Of a DNA stretch of 64,000 bases, positions 21,633 to 33,199 are shown one piece after another. This stretch comes from Cyrtodaria siliqua (lineage: Eukaryota > Mollusca > Bivalvia > Adapedonta > Hiatellidae), in assembly GCA_037043455.1 (NCBI GenBank), contig JAWPHD010005575.1, positions 62,001 to 126,000 on the forward strand, written 5' to 3'. The notes beneath the pieces are model-generated. The model saw nothing but the letters and a program-made list of their open reading frames with translations, searched no databases and was not told the DNA's origin. The position numbers were made by a program, and so were the translations under genes. How positions within the stretch are numbered: position 1 is the first letter of the stretch; each line of letters begins with the position of its first letter.

Positions 21633-21724
21633 TATTGTACCTATGCATCTAGGAAATCATATTGGCTAAAAGGCGGAGGGACTATAATCCTTAGAACTAC
21701 ACACCCATATACATAGATGATTTA

Positions 21725-21938
21725 AATCCCCCAGATACCTTTTCTGCCACTGACTGTTCCAAGGCGCTAGCCGCCTTATGGTCAACTCGTTTATGTTTGT
21801 GATGTCATATCTTCTCTTTTTTTCATATGGGTGCTTAGTGTTTGTTTCTGTGCCCGTTTTTGGTTGACTGTAGTCCTTGAATGCTACATTTACTGTTCGA
21901 CTTTTATATCTATTTTGGTGACTATCAAACGAATTTAT
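21725..21938 (+). mobile_element. Repeat A copy, 3' part
   Basis: The copy begins near TTTAAATCCCCCAG and continues through GCCACTGACTGTTCCAAGGC and GTTGACTGTAGTCC to CTGTTCGACTTTTATATC. It lies about 90 bases from the oppositely oriented copy at 21292-21632. Confidence 0.8.
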
Positions 21939-22332
21939 TGTTATTGCATTATCATTGTCACGTTGACAGTATGTGTGACATAATGCATGTATTGTCATGG
22001 TAGAGGTATGTCGGTTAGCAACTGAAATGTGATTTGTAATGGTTAAAACGGATATAATTTTTTTTGTTGTTTTTTCTTCAGATGTTTTAGATTTGAAAAA
22101 GGAAGTCCGCTAGATATGTAAGAATTTTGATTACGAATCTTTTTAAATAAACCTGTCATTTACCGGTGTGACTGTTAAGAAGTTAAGGTCGGTAGGGCGT
22201 AGCTGTCGCACGTGGAATTTCAAGAACATCTGGTGTATTGCGTTATTTGCATTTAACGAATACTGACCCCCCCCCCCCCCCCCCCCCTCCCCATGAATCA
22301 TGCAGAAAGTGAAGGTAGATTTGTATAACACT
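21939..22332. other. No gene; poly-C tract at 22266-22289
   Basis: A run of about 22 C residues lies at 22266-22287 within otherwise ordinary AT-rich DNA. Confidence 0.6.
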
Positions 22333-22554
22333 AACCATTCTTCAAACTATTCTTAGACTTGAGCTCAAGTACTCAAATTGTGTTCACAAATATTCCCAAC
22401 ACCTTCAAAGATAAACAATTTTATAAAGTTGATATTCCTGTTTATCCTATTTATAAATAGCAGCATGAACGTTTATACTTTAAACTTATAGAACTATTTG
22501 TGATTGAAATTCGCATACTTGGGCTTACGTCTAAGAATATTCTCAAGAATGGTT
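22333..22554. mobile_element. MITE I
   Basis: The left end AACCATTCTT then ATTCTTAGACTTGAG is matched in reverse complement at the right end (CTAAGAATATTCTCAAGAATGGTT). It is 222 bp and noncoding. Confidence 0.7.
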
Positions 22555-22919
22555 GGTGAAATCAAGGCCAGGAATAAAACAATTGAATGTATCAAACTTG
22601 AATGTGAACTTTAATGTAAATTAACAAAGTGTAAAAAGTAGGTCAAGGTCATTTATATTGACCTGACTTTGGGTAGGAACATATTGATGTAAGTGTGTAT
22701 GAAGTGTGTATGAAGTTTGAAAACTGTACGGCTTTTGGTATCTGAGAAATTGACTTAAGAAACAAACTTGAATGTAAAAACGGGACGTACGGACGAACGG
22801 ACAAGGGTAAGCATATCGAGTAAGTTGGTGTGTATGTAATATAGGTGCACAACGTGTGACACAAAGTCCTTTTCAAAACGAGAATCTTACCTTGATGGTT
22901 CTTCATTGTCCGTAATATA
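22555..22919. repeat. Probable dispersed repeat, otherwise nothing
   Basis: The segment has the look of mollusc dispersed repeats (AAGGTCATTTATATTGACC, GTATCTGAGAAATTGAC, a GGACG-type short tandem at 22785-22803), but no second copy is present here. Confidence 0.3.
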
Positions 22920-23067
22920 ATTAGTTATTTGGATTCTTGACAAGGGACTTGGGCTCACATTCCCTGTCTGGAAATTATATTCAACCGAGCCGTTAGGCTA
23001 GAAGGAATATACTTTCCAGGCAGGGAATGTGAGCCCATGTTCCCTGTCAAGAATTCAAATAACTAAT
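22920..23067. mobile_element. Foldback MITE with 60-bp arms
   Basis: ATTAGTTATTTG at the left and CAAATAACTAAT at the right begin long arms that include GGGCTCACATTCCCTG and its complement CAGGGAATGTGAGCCC. The 148 bp element is almost entirely a hairpin with a short central loop. Confidence 0.85.
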
Positions 23068-23679
23068 TTGGCATACTTCAAAGTTGCTACCAATTATATT
23101 AAAAAAAAACAAAAAAACTTAACACGTCTTCGTTTTCATTCGGCTGATTTCCCCTAAACCTGTCTCTATTATATTTTTAAGACTTATAGTTTCTAAAATC
23201 GTAAATCATTTTCATGCATAGTAAGACGAAACTTGTGTCGATCTTAAAAAAAGTGATCCGAATGTTAATGGTTGTGGATCCGTTATTTTGTTTAATTCAT
23301 GGGAACTGATATTACATATTTCATTGTGCCATAGTTCGTAACATTTATGTTTGGAGGAATGTAGGCTTTTAGGTAAGACACACGATACTTGTTTGCTTTA
23401 GGCCAAATATTCATTTGTTTTGGTGTTGTGCTAAAAAGAGTACAAACATGAGGAAAGAATTTGATATTACGGTATTTATAAAACAAATGATATCTTCAAC
23501 TAACGAGAATACAGTCACATGAAGCCTTTTTAAACGCGGTGTGGTTCAAAGAGTATTTCACTTGCTGTATTTCAGAAATATTTTCTTTTCATATATTAAA
23601 TGAATATACTTTTTCTAAACTGATTATTGAATGAAACCTGGGGCTTATTGTTAATGACGAGAAAATCATCTTTACAATA
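23068..23679. other. No recognisable feature
   Basis: AT-rich, unassigned. Confidence 0.3.
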
Positions 23680-24195
23680 AAAGTAAGTATAAAAGTCGAA
23701 CAGGAAATGCAGCTTTCACAGAACACAGTAAACCCAAAAACACGCTAAAAGACAAACAAGAATGGCAATAGTAATTATAAAGGCCTATGACGTCACAAAC
23801 ACAAAAAGGGTTCACAGTAGGACTACCACCTTGGAACGGTGCTGCTGGGGGTTTAAACCAGGTTCTAGGGTGCACCAAACCTCACACTTACCCTGCTTCA
23901 TCCCAATTAAACGGGACAGTGTAAATAAAGAAATTCCCGCCATGAACTTTTCTCTAACCAACAAGGCAGTATTGATAGGAAATATAAGTAAAACACAAAG
24001 ATGCTCGTGTATATATAAATACAAAAAATAGCATAGAAAGCAACAAAAACGGTACTCAATGATTTGGTAGAAGCCAGAGCAACAAGAGAATAAACCATTG
24101 ATGGCACGACAAGACAAGACCACGGACAAACATCAAACGTCACCGTCCTTTTGGGCTTTAGGTAGACTTCATCACAGGGTCCACAGCTTGTCCGA
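23680..24195 (-). mobile_element. Repeat A copy, near full length
   Basis: Nearly the whole unit is present, from ATAAAAGTAAGTATAAAAG at the sense 3' end to the GTCCACAGCTTGTCCG block, which corresponds to the last codons of the Naiad reading frame (GQAVD-like). It is therefore a 5'-truncated retrotransposed copy that still carries a few coding bases. Confidence 0.8.
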
Positions 24196-24377
24196 CATTT
24201 AATTCCTGCGTGATCCGATATTTAGTGAGATGTTTAACATCGGCATAAGTTAACGGTAAACATGGAAGTTAACCAGAAAATATTGCACCAACACCAAATA
24301 ATTTAAGTTCAAAGATGTCATAGTTTTGTAATAACGTATACTTTTATAATGAATTTCAGTGTCATTCTCTCAATATC

Positions 24378-24640
24378 TTACGTGGTCCGCCTTAATTCCA
24401 TTAAGTGGTTAGAGGGCTTATATTAGCCGATTTTATAACGGATATTTCGGCAGTAAAAAACATTTAAAAACATTTGTTCACTGAAAAAAATGTGATAACC
24501 TGTTTAAAATTACCTTTAACTTTATAATACATACTTTAAAAGCCGAAATTAAGGTTTGATTTCATACCCAAGCCAACACCTTTTCATTCTTGGAGAAGGG
24601 GTTGAATGGGGTATGAAAGTTAATACTCGGACCACGTAAT
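24378..24640. mobile_element. MITE G copy 2
   Basis: Its ends are TTACGTGGTCCG and CGGACCACGTAA. Interior blocks TTTTATAACGGATATTTCGG and TGTGATAACCTGTTTAAAA and the right-hand hairpin TTTCATACCC...GGGGTATGAAA are shared with copy 1. Confidence 0.85.
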
Positions 24641-25829
24641 GTTAACCGGTTTTGTATGGTTAAAAACTTAGGTTCTGCGATAAAATATTATAAAAAGAAA
24701 CTAGCTGAAGGTAGCATGCTTTTAAGCTTAGAAATAGGCAAGTTACTTGAAAATAACATTTTCATTTCCAGCTCACGTTCTAATCAAAGCTGAATTAAAG
24801 CACATGGTTAACTGTAGACATTTTGCGACGGTATAACAGACGTTCAATGGTCTCAAATTGTGTTGACTGGCGAGGCGTTAGTGAAGCCGTTAAGCACGAT
24901 TTCCGACAGTTAAACGACAGATAAAAAGTAAAATAATTGTCAATACCCACTTTTAAAACATATCAGTGTTTTTTTTACAGTTTTGCTAACAAAGGCTCAC
25001 AAACGGTTTCAAATAAAATTAAATAACGTCACGTTTTTGTCGGTTTAACGTCACAAGACTGGTGGATTTGCGACGGTTTATGTACTACTAGTATTTACTA
25101 GTCACACTTTTTGAACTTGAACCAATCGGATTGTGGGATTTGTCAAGTGATTTAGAAAACAGCTTAAATAGCAGTCTTCGTACAGCTTAAACAAGAGTCT
25201 TGAACAAAAAAAGACATTCTATAAAAGTATCGGATCATTGTAATCTGTGTATGTCAGTTGTGTTCCATAACATTTGGCTGACTTGATAGCGATTAGAGAT
25301 TGTGTACAGAAGAGCCATAAATAAATCTAGATAAAGGCCAATGTCTTGTTTTTTTAAATTCTTGTCAGCAATTAGCGTTTGCAGTAGGCACATTGTTGAT
25401 TTTTCAGTTATATTAAAGTTTGTATAATTACGTAGATTTATTACCATTGGAAATTGCAAATTCACATTTCTGAGAGAGAGTAGGCTGCCGTAAAATTATT
25501 AGTGTCCATTAAAATGTTGCAATTTAGACAAAATATAGCCCCAAACATGCACCATATGGCAACCAATCACGTAAACAAACATTAATGGCCATAATCAAAA
25601 TACCATTATAATATGATGTGGTAAAACAAATTGCTATGTGTCTGGTATTGAAGGATCTTTAAGAAAGACGAACGCCAATCTCATTAAAATCAGACCCTTT
25701 ATCAAGATACGATACTCTTAACTACCTATAGCGGATAGTATCAAAGCGTAATTAGGAAATTTTGCTCTGAACCAAGAATAACTTATTGGAAAATCTTTGA
25801 AAACATTAAATGTTCTCTTAGTAAACTGT
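24641..25829. other. No gene; one short dispersed word
   Basis: The word CTATAGCGGATAGTATCAAAG with CGTAATTAGG (about 25726-25757) recurs inverted at about 38683-38714, and a related TAATTAGGATATGATTTTAA is at about 26896. Nothing else is recognised. Confidence 0.35.
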
Positions 25830-26625
25830 AAAAAATAAGGTTGAAACCAAAAGTAGTATGTCAATAATTTTATTCATTTGTGGGGTCAATTTTGAATTAT
25901 TCTTCGAAAATGTGTGGATGTAAAAAATCAAAGCAAATCGAAAGAATACATTTGAAATTTTGAAAATAAATTTTAAAAGTAAGAAAAAGTTTTGTACTTC
26001 AGGAGTATATGTTGAATTAGGTAGATATCCTTTATTTATAACGCGTTATGTAAGAATACTTAAATACATACTGGTTTAAATTATTGAAAATAGATAACAT
26101 AATCCTTAAAAGCATTTACATTTCGTCACTAAAAGATTGTGAAAATTGGTATACAAATTGGGCATCGCATGTAAAACATATGTTAAACGAATATGGTTTG
26201 ACATATGTTTGGAATGACCCAAATTCTGTTAATGCTAACTACTTTATAAAAACGTTTAGACAAAGAGTTGTTGATTGTATTATACAACGACGGTTTGTAG
26301 ATTAGGAATCAAGAGATGTACTTGAATTATATAATAATTGTAAATAATGTTTTAATTATGAATCTAATCTACCATGTTATCTCAGATCATTATTTAACAA
26401 AATTTAGAATATCAGCACATTCGTTAAAAATACAGACCGGTAGATACTCTCGTAATAGAATACCTAGAAATGAAAGATATTGATAATGCTGTCACAGTAT
26501 TAATTTGGAAGATGAATACCATTTTATTTTGATTCATCCTTGTTACACAAGAATCCGGACAATTTATATTAAAAATATTATTATAATAGACCTAGTATGT
26601 TTAAATTCTTATAATTAATGCAATC
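25830..26625 (+). pseudogene. LINE C-terminal fragment (same family as 44047-46471)
   Basis: Broken frames give the C-terminal domain of a non-LTR retrotransposon polyprotein. In order: a FVGSILNYSSKM-like block (about 25870), GRYPLFI (about 26020), the open stretch at 26084-26305 (MLNEYGLTYVWNDPNSVN and TFRQRVVDCIIQRR), then TGRYSRNRIPRNERY and LEDEYHFIL at about 26440-26530. The same blocks occur in the copy at 45365-46165 (LLNEYAFGYVWNNPNSV, FKQRLVDCFVQ, IEDEYHFVL). Here the RT domain itself is gone. Confidence 0.8.
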
Positions 26626-28659
26626 ACAGGCTAAGAATATTGTTATAAAGTCAGCAAAATTTAGTAGTACAACTTTAGCTGTAAAGAATACAATCTTGAT
26701 TAATTAAACAATGTTTAGCTCTTTTGAATTTTCATCTTTATGTATCAGTTATTTAACATTAATATTGCTCATAGCAAATGTACTTTTGTCTAAAATCACT
26801 TGACTTATTATGCATGAACATTGATGTATGTATATATAACGATGTACGTATGTACAAGTTAGATAAAATATATGTTATGTTATGTTCTGTTGGTAATTAG
26901 GATATGATTTTAATGAGATAGCATAAACGCTCTGTTATTATTATTGCATTTATTAAACGAGCTGGCAAAATGATATTGTTCGAACATCCTGTCAGTAATC
27001 CCTCTGAGGTTTTTGTACAAAAGGATCTCAGACAAACTGTCTCTATAATGTCAACAGAATAAGTCTAAATGTCAATACCTTTTGTTCGAACATCCAGTCC
27101 CTAATCTACTTTATACTACGTGTGTTTCTATTTCTAGGGCATGATGTCATCCATTCATATGCAAATGAGCTGTCGCATGCGCAGTCGCGACGCCCAAGCA
27201 TACCATTTAAGAAATCTAGTCTGTAGTAGGCCGGTTTACTGTTTCTTCTATTGATAGCTTCACCTATTCATTCGGGTTCGCAATGTGAACAATCGTTAAC
27301 ATATGTGTCATTAATAATGAATAATTCATTGCTTTATCGGCAAACAGAAACGTTTGACAAATATCAAAGGTTGTAGAACAATTTCATGTTTACAAGAGGG
27401 GATTTATAATGTAACAAATCAGAGCTCTGTAAACGACTTTATTTTAACAGAGTTATAATGTATTATTTTGACAGTGTCCCTTATTTCATGATCGCCATTG
27501 CACGTCGATCCAGAAGATTCCTCTAACTTTGAAAAATGCATTGCAAATTGTGTCAATTACTGCTTTATTCCAGTGTATTTGATTTGTGTTTCTAAAGACA
27601 AATTTGTCTGGCAAATAATCACAGTCCTGCTCCAGAAACAGATTTATTTGAATAGAAAATTATTGTACTCCTTAGAACATTTTCCATCTCATTCAGCCTA
27701 TTGCGTTTGCTTCCAAGTAAATGCTTTCTGCTATGATTATACAAAATAATCGTTACTTATGTAGCCACAACTAGCCCAAGGGAGCGATCGTAATAGCTTC
27801 TCTGTTATAAACAGTAATGTAGTGTATCATGGTAGTAGGCAGACACTGTGCTAATACAACATGGTGATTATGCAGTTCTGTTTGTATTAATATTATATTT
27901 TGTTTTTAAATCCAAATGTTTCAGTAGATTGAAAAAGGCAAAACACTTTATATTCTTGTTTCACGTATATCCTCTATATTTCATTTAAAATATCATGCTT
28001 TAGATTTGTTCTAAATATAAATTAATTATTTTATGTTAAAGGTACTATAGATTTATATAAGGCTAGTGTGCGTATACCCAAATCAAATGGAGAGGTTTTA
28101 CGCTTGGTTTACACCCAAACAAAATGCAGCTTATGAAACATGGCCGTAAACCCTTACATAAAGAGTGAAACCTCTACAAGGGCATCAGTTTTAATTCGTA
28201 GTTCGTTGTAGCAACATCGATATCAAAAACATCTATATCCTCATCATTAAAATATTGTTCGATCTCGAGATCTCCTGATTGACAATGCGTATATGTAACC
28301 ATTAGGCCAAAGAGACAACTGATATACTACACTTTTCATTTTAACTATAATTATATTCGCGGATCGTTCGGTCATGGACTTTGTGTTATTTCTCAATGTT
28401 GTTTAAAACATACACATTATATTTTCAACGTTACTATTCTAATGTTGGAATTTGTAATCTATATTTCCTGTGGAGTTGTATTACCAATGATCTTTGGTGT
28501 ACGTATGCAGCTAGAAACGCATTGAATCACCCACACAATCTGACGAAAAGATAACGTCTAAAATACAAACAGTATGTCGACAAAAATAACGCTTATGATC
28601 AATTGATTGGATAAGCGCAATGGCAAAGCGTAGAGATTGTCAATCCGAAATGCATGGGT
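26626..28659. other. No supported gene
   Basis: AT-rich DNA. Around 27150-27240 there is a CpG-rich island-like patch (ATGCAAAT octamer, GCATGCGCAGTCGCG), which might be a promoter, but no downstream exon is recognised. Two TTGTTCGAACATCC words lie at about 26976 and 27082. Confidence 0.35.
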
Positions 28660-28800
28660 ACAAACAAGACGGCTGGGGTTTAAACCACGTTCTAGGGTGC
28701 ACCAAACCTCACACTTACCCTACTGTCATCCCGATAAAACGAGACAGTGTAAATAAAGAAATCCCCGAAATGAACTATTCTCTAACCAACAAGTCATGTT
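28660..28800 (-). mobile_element. Repeat A fragment, middle part
   Basis: GGTTTAAACCACGTTCTAGG, ACTTACCCTACTGTCATCCC and AACTATTCTCTAACCAACAA are the complement of the central region. Both ends are missing. Confidence 0.75.
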
Positions 28801-29111
28801 TCACTAGCTTGAAGTTGGTAGGAAACCAAGCGCGTTAAATCGCTTCCATTTGCTTTAGGTACAAGTGCACTAGCCTTATTTAGAGCTATACTATCTTTAA
28901 GGACACATTTCTCAACGCTATAATGTCATTGAAAAAGCATGTAAAAAAAGAGTATGATAATGGACTAAAGTTTACGTATTTACTGCTAACATGCTACATG
29001 ACCGGTTAGATCGGGTATAAAAATTGAGACCCGAGAAATGTTATTTTCTTTTAATGCATAATCCTATTGTGTTTAAATATGTTGGCTTCATACAAACGCT
29101 GAATTGATAGT

Positions 29112-29262
29112 AGAAATAGATATAAAAATTGAACAGGAAAAGTAGCATTTAACGACGATAGTCAAACACAAACACACACAGAAACAAACAACGACTATAA
29201 ATATGAATAAAAGGCAAGATAAGACATCACAAACACAAAAGGGTTGACAACAGGGCTACCTG
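29112..29262 (-). mobile_element. Repeat A fragment, 3' part
   Basis: The fragment runs from TAGATATAAAAATTGAACAGG to GGGTTGACAACAGGGCTACC. It is the complement of the last 150 bases of the unit. Confidence 0.8.
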
Positions 29263-29757
29263 AATAACACCATTTTCCCATGTAGTTGTATGTATGACAG
29301 TGATTTACAGGTACCTATAAAACATTTCTAATGTCAACTGTATGCATTTATACCTATCATATTTGTATCATGATTAAAATAAAATATATGTGTCTGTCTG
29401 TCTGTCTGTCTCTCCGCGTGCTTGTCTGTCTGTCAGCGTGCGTTCGTGCCGGCCTTTCTGTCTGTGTGTCTGTATTTGAGTTAACATCAATTATCAACTC
29501 TGGTCCATTTCTTGTTTACCGAACATAGAAGCTTTTATAATGATGTCGTGCCAAGCGATTTTTCCATTACTTACAGATGAATTGATCCTGACATTCCATT
29601 ACATTTTAGAAATTGTATCTGGTTTCAAAATTATACTTGTCCAGGGTATTTGTAGCGAAAACCCAGCCAAATTTAATATAATAAAATTAACTGTCATGTG
29701 TGTCGTTGTAGATCAATACTGTCCCTTGTTTTATACCCTATTAGTGGGATAAATATA
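29263..29757. repeat. TCTG microsatellite region
   Basis: From 29390 to 29475 the sequence is (TGTC)n with interruptions. Open frames over it are compositional. The rest of the interval is unassigned. Confidence 0.7.
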
Positions 29758-30310
29758 TAATTATATACTGAGACGAAAAATAAACGCAACACGGGAATTT
29801 CCGCTATATAGTGTATGTACAATATTATGCTGTTAATCGAATGGTACATGGCTACGTAAGACCTTTCCTCTCGGAAAAATACTAAACCAACACCAGAACA
29901 CTGCAAATAATATTCCTTCAAAGATTCATTATTGACAGAGTAGGCGTTTGATTCAAGCAAGTGAGCAAACTTAGGATGCAACATTTTGCAAACTCTTTAC
30001 GTTAAATGGCTCAATTTTTCAAAGAGGAACCCCCAGTGGCCTACTTTGCCACTGACCGTTCCAAGGCGGTAGCCCTATTGTCAACCCTTTTGTGTTTGTG
30101 ATGTTGTTGTTGTTTTTTATTACTTTTGCCTTTTCATTTGTCTGTTTGCGTGTTTGTTTTTGTGTTTTGTGGTTGACTGTCGTCCTTGAATGCTGCTTTC
30201 CCTGTCCGATATTTTTATCCTTCTTCAACATTTATGATTTATTTGTTGCTAGGTGTACTGTGATTAAAAGGTCTACAACATCACAGTTGTGTCCTTTCTC
30301 TAACTAACTG
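29758..30310 (+). repeat. Repeat C copy 2, interrupted by repeat A
   Basis: The copy matches 7810-8165 on both sides of the insertion at 30031-30223. It includes ACATGGCTACGTAAGA, CATTATTGACAGAGTAGGCG and the right end CATCACAGTTGTGTCCTTTC. Confidence 0.8.
30031..30223 (+). mobile_element. Repeat A insertion with known empty site
   Basis: The 193 bp insert starts CCCCAGTGGCCTACTTTGCC and ends TATTTTTATCCTTC. The flanks AAAGAGGAAC and TTCAACATTTA are contiguous in repeat C copy 1 (8071-8090), so the borders are exact and no target-site duplication is visible. Confidence 0.85.
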
Positions 30311-31172
30311 TATTTTTTTATTTAACAAAACAGTTTGGGATTTCTTTAGAATACTATGCGGAATTAAGTGTGCAGTATATATAATATATAGCGGAAATCC
30401 CGAGTTGGAGTCCTATATACTGTAACTTCTGAAGTTGAAGTTTTTGGACGAAGAGCTTTACGCAGTTCGCGAATGTAGTTCCTTTAACTGTCTCTTGTAT
30501 AACTTAATTTGATAAGGTGACTGACACGAACATTATATATACCGAATACTATAACTACTGATTATGAATAATTGTCATTGTATACAGTATATACGTGTCT
30601 TTTTGTAAATGTAAAACATTTTATGAATGGAAAGTTTCAATAGCTTAGTTATGGTGAACATCTCATTAATATTAATTGATTTTATTCGATAGTGCAGTAG
30701 AAACTCGATAATTATCCATTCGTTTAGAACCATTAATTTGAAAATGTACAATCACTGACGAAAAATAAATAATCAGTTATTACATGTTCCGCCCGAATTT
30801 CTAAACATGCCGGTCCCCGAATTTCTAAACATGCCGGTCAATTTTACAGCTAATGCGTGGCCTACAGCGTGACCTAGATTATGAGCTTTACCGTCAAATT
30901 TGAAACTAAATGTCCGTAAAATTATAGTTATGATGCCTAGTACTTTGAGAAATATTATTGCTAAGTATAGCATCTATTACAAATAAATACACAAATTGAT
31001 GAAAATAATTTGTCAGAGAAGTGCTCATTTCTACTATCAACAGAATTTAAACAAATCAAATAGTTTAAGCTGTATACGTTATTAATGTATGCAGTTCCGC
31101 ACATACTATAAATGGCGCCTATGTCACAAGCTGTCGATGTGTACCTGTCAAACAATATTATGGTTCCCACGT
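30311..31172. other. No recognisable feature
   Basis: A short tandem duplication (CCGAATTTCTAAACATGCCGGT, two copies) lies at 30792-30838. No gene is seen. Confidence 0.4.
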
Positions 31173-31318
31173 GCATAATAATTAGCCCGCGAAATTCTGC
31201 TCGTTTTCATCGGTCGAACGATACGACGGACTACTTGACGTTATAAATAAAGTAGCTCGTTGGGCAAAGTCGGTCAGCCAATGAAAACGAATAGTATTTT
31301 GCGGGCTAATTAATATGC
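31173..31318. mobile_element. Foldback MITE, 146 bp
   Basis: The left end GCATAATAATTAGCCCGC and the right end GCGGGCTAATTAATATGC are inverted repeats. Inside them TCGTTTTCAT and ATGAAAACGA also pair. Noncoding. Confidence 0.8.
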
Positions 31319-32244
31319 AAGCAAGAACAGCTCAGTGTCGATGAAATAGCCAAATTGAATATGTTGATTATATAATATGACACACAACAAAAGTAAATTA
31401 TATTAAAACAGAAAGTAACATTACATTATTACATGATTGAAGCTAATGTTCTCAGATGCAGTACGGATATAAAACTCTGTAAATGTCGCGGAGGAATATG
31501 TCGCGGAGTAATTTGAAATCAACATCTGGGTCAGAGAGCGGGTTCCACAGCCAGAAAATATATCGTCTTCGAGTTGATCACAGAAATAAACTGAAACAGT
31601 GAAAGCTTCACTCTTTGCTGTGAGTATATTATTACAGGTATTCAGTTGTGTCTTTTCGGATTTAAGTTACTCCCATTATTATTTAAATCTACTGTTGCAA
31701 CTAGTTTGTGACGGTTTCTTGTGTGAAACCATTCTTCACTGCCAGTCCCAGCATCATTCCGCCATTGTTGTGTGCCGTTTATGTCTAAATTTTAACCATC
31801 TTACACATTGAAAAGAACACACTAAAATAAGGTCTGTAACGTTATGTTTTTTTTTCACAAATGCATGTAAAGTTAGCATATTTAGAGGTGTGTCGGGTGT
31901 TTATATCAATCGTGTCCGTTTGTTTTGTTTATTACATACACAATTTAACTGCTTAATTGACTATGGTGGTGTTTAATTCGTTACTTGTCATTATTTGTGC
32001 TGAATATGCCCGCTTATCAGGAGTTTGAATAAGATTGTTTGACGAATTTGTGCAGTAGATTTATTCTCATAGATATAATAAAGTGATATATACTGTTTTA
32101 GTCCTAACTGATAACCAAGTTTTAGATAACCTATTCAAGAGTTTTATAGGTGCTTTTAACTGTGTCAATCTTTAAATCAATCAGGAGTTTGAGATACCCA
32201 TTTCACAATCAAAAGTTTGATATAACAATATAGATGCTTTACAA
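31319..32244. other. No supported gene
   Basis: AT-rich. From about 32010 onward the word ATCAGGAGTTTGA begins to appear, foreshadowing the adjacent minisatellite. Confidence 0.35.
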
Positions 32245-32560
32245 GGGTTTGAACGGAATAATCAGGAGTTAGATATTGTGAACCAGCAGTTTGATATACA
32301 TATCGTGAATGAACTGAATAATCAGGAGTTAGATATTGTGAACCAGCAGTTTGATATACATATCGTGAATGAACTGAATAATCAGGGGTTTGATATTGTG
32401 AACCAGCAGTTTGATATACATATTATGAATGAACTGAATAATCCAGGGTTTGATATTGTGAACCAGCAGTTTGATATACATATTGTGAATGAACTGAATA
32501 ATCAGCAGTTTGATATTGTGAACAAGGAGTTTGATTTACATATTGTGAATTAAGAGTTTC
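32245..32560 (+). repeat. Minisatellite, exact 60-bp period, in-frame
   Basis: The 60-base unit TTTGATATTGTGAACCAGCA plus ATACATATYGTGAATGAACTGAATAATCAGGAG type sequence is repeated about five times. Because 60 is divisible by three the frame stays open (32278-32553), giving a 20-residue repeat DIVNQQFDIHIVNELNNQ. Degenerate ATCAGGAGTTTGA words extend on both sides (32010-32240, 32560-32790). I treat it as a satellite, not a gene, since no start context or flanking exon is seen. Confidence 0.8.
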
Positions 32561-32947
32561 ATATAACATGTTGGGAATCAGGAGAGTGAGAAGTTTGAAC
32601 ATTTTTTTGACAAATATTTGGAAATCAGAATTTGAAGAATAGATCTGAAGATGGCATGAACAATAACTCGATATATCAGATAAGTAGAAGTAACCGATTC
32701 TGTTGAAACAAATGCGTACATAGTGTGCATTCAACTGTAGTTTTATAATCAGGAGGTTGATATTTTTTGAAGCAGGAGTTATCACATATATTCATATTTA
32801 CATGGTGTTAAGGGTTAACCATTAATTTGAAAGCACTGAGGAGTTACGCATACACTGTTCTGAAAGCAACATGAAACTTGATTGTTGTATAATAGAACTT
32901 CGCTTGGCAACATCTTTTGAGCTATTATTGTTCGCACTACTTCCAAC

Positions 32948-33154
32948 ATGGGTGTTGAAATTCAAAAATGGCGTGCACAAATCGGTTGTGTTTATGGTCG
33001 TTGCAGTGGGAGAGTTTCAGATAGACATGAAACTACCGATAAGCATTACTGTATCAACATCTCCGGTATTCCTGCAATTATATGTGTTTTATCACAAGTG
33101 CTCCAAATGGTTGGCGATATTGAAGACAATCCTGGCCCTGGTGTATTGTTATAA
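32948..33154 (+). pseudogene. Helitron N-terminal segment with 2A-like peptide
   Basis: A 68-codon frame ends in VGDIEDNPGPGVLL; GDIEDNPGP (33113-33139) matches the DxExNPGP consensus of 2A-like ribosome-skipping peptides. These are known in picornaviruses and in several non-LTR retrotransposons. Upstream, IGCVYGRCSGRVSDRHE and a hydrophobic IPAIICVLSQVLQM stretch precede it, the usual layout of short leader domains before a 2A. It sits directly upstream of the Helitron remnants, in the same orientation, so it probably was the element's N-terminal leader. Confidence 0.6.
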
Positions 33155-33199
33155 AATCTTCCTTTGCATGATAATTTCCAACAAGGATCTTTAGCCAAG

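Noticed and set aside
27140..27240. CpG-rich patch with octamer and NRF1-like words as a promoter
   Set aside because: No recognisable first exon follows on either strand, and the frame at 27498-27749 lacks support.
29331..29528. Cysteine/valine-rich open frame
   Set aside because: It is the translation of a TCTG microsatellite.
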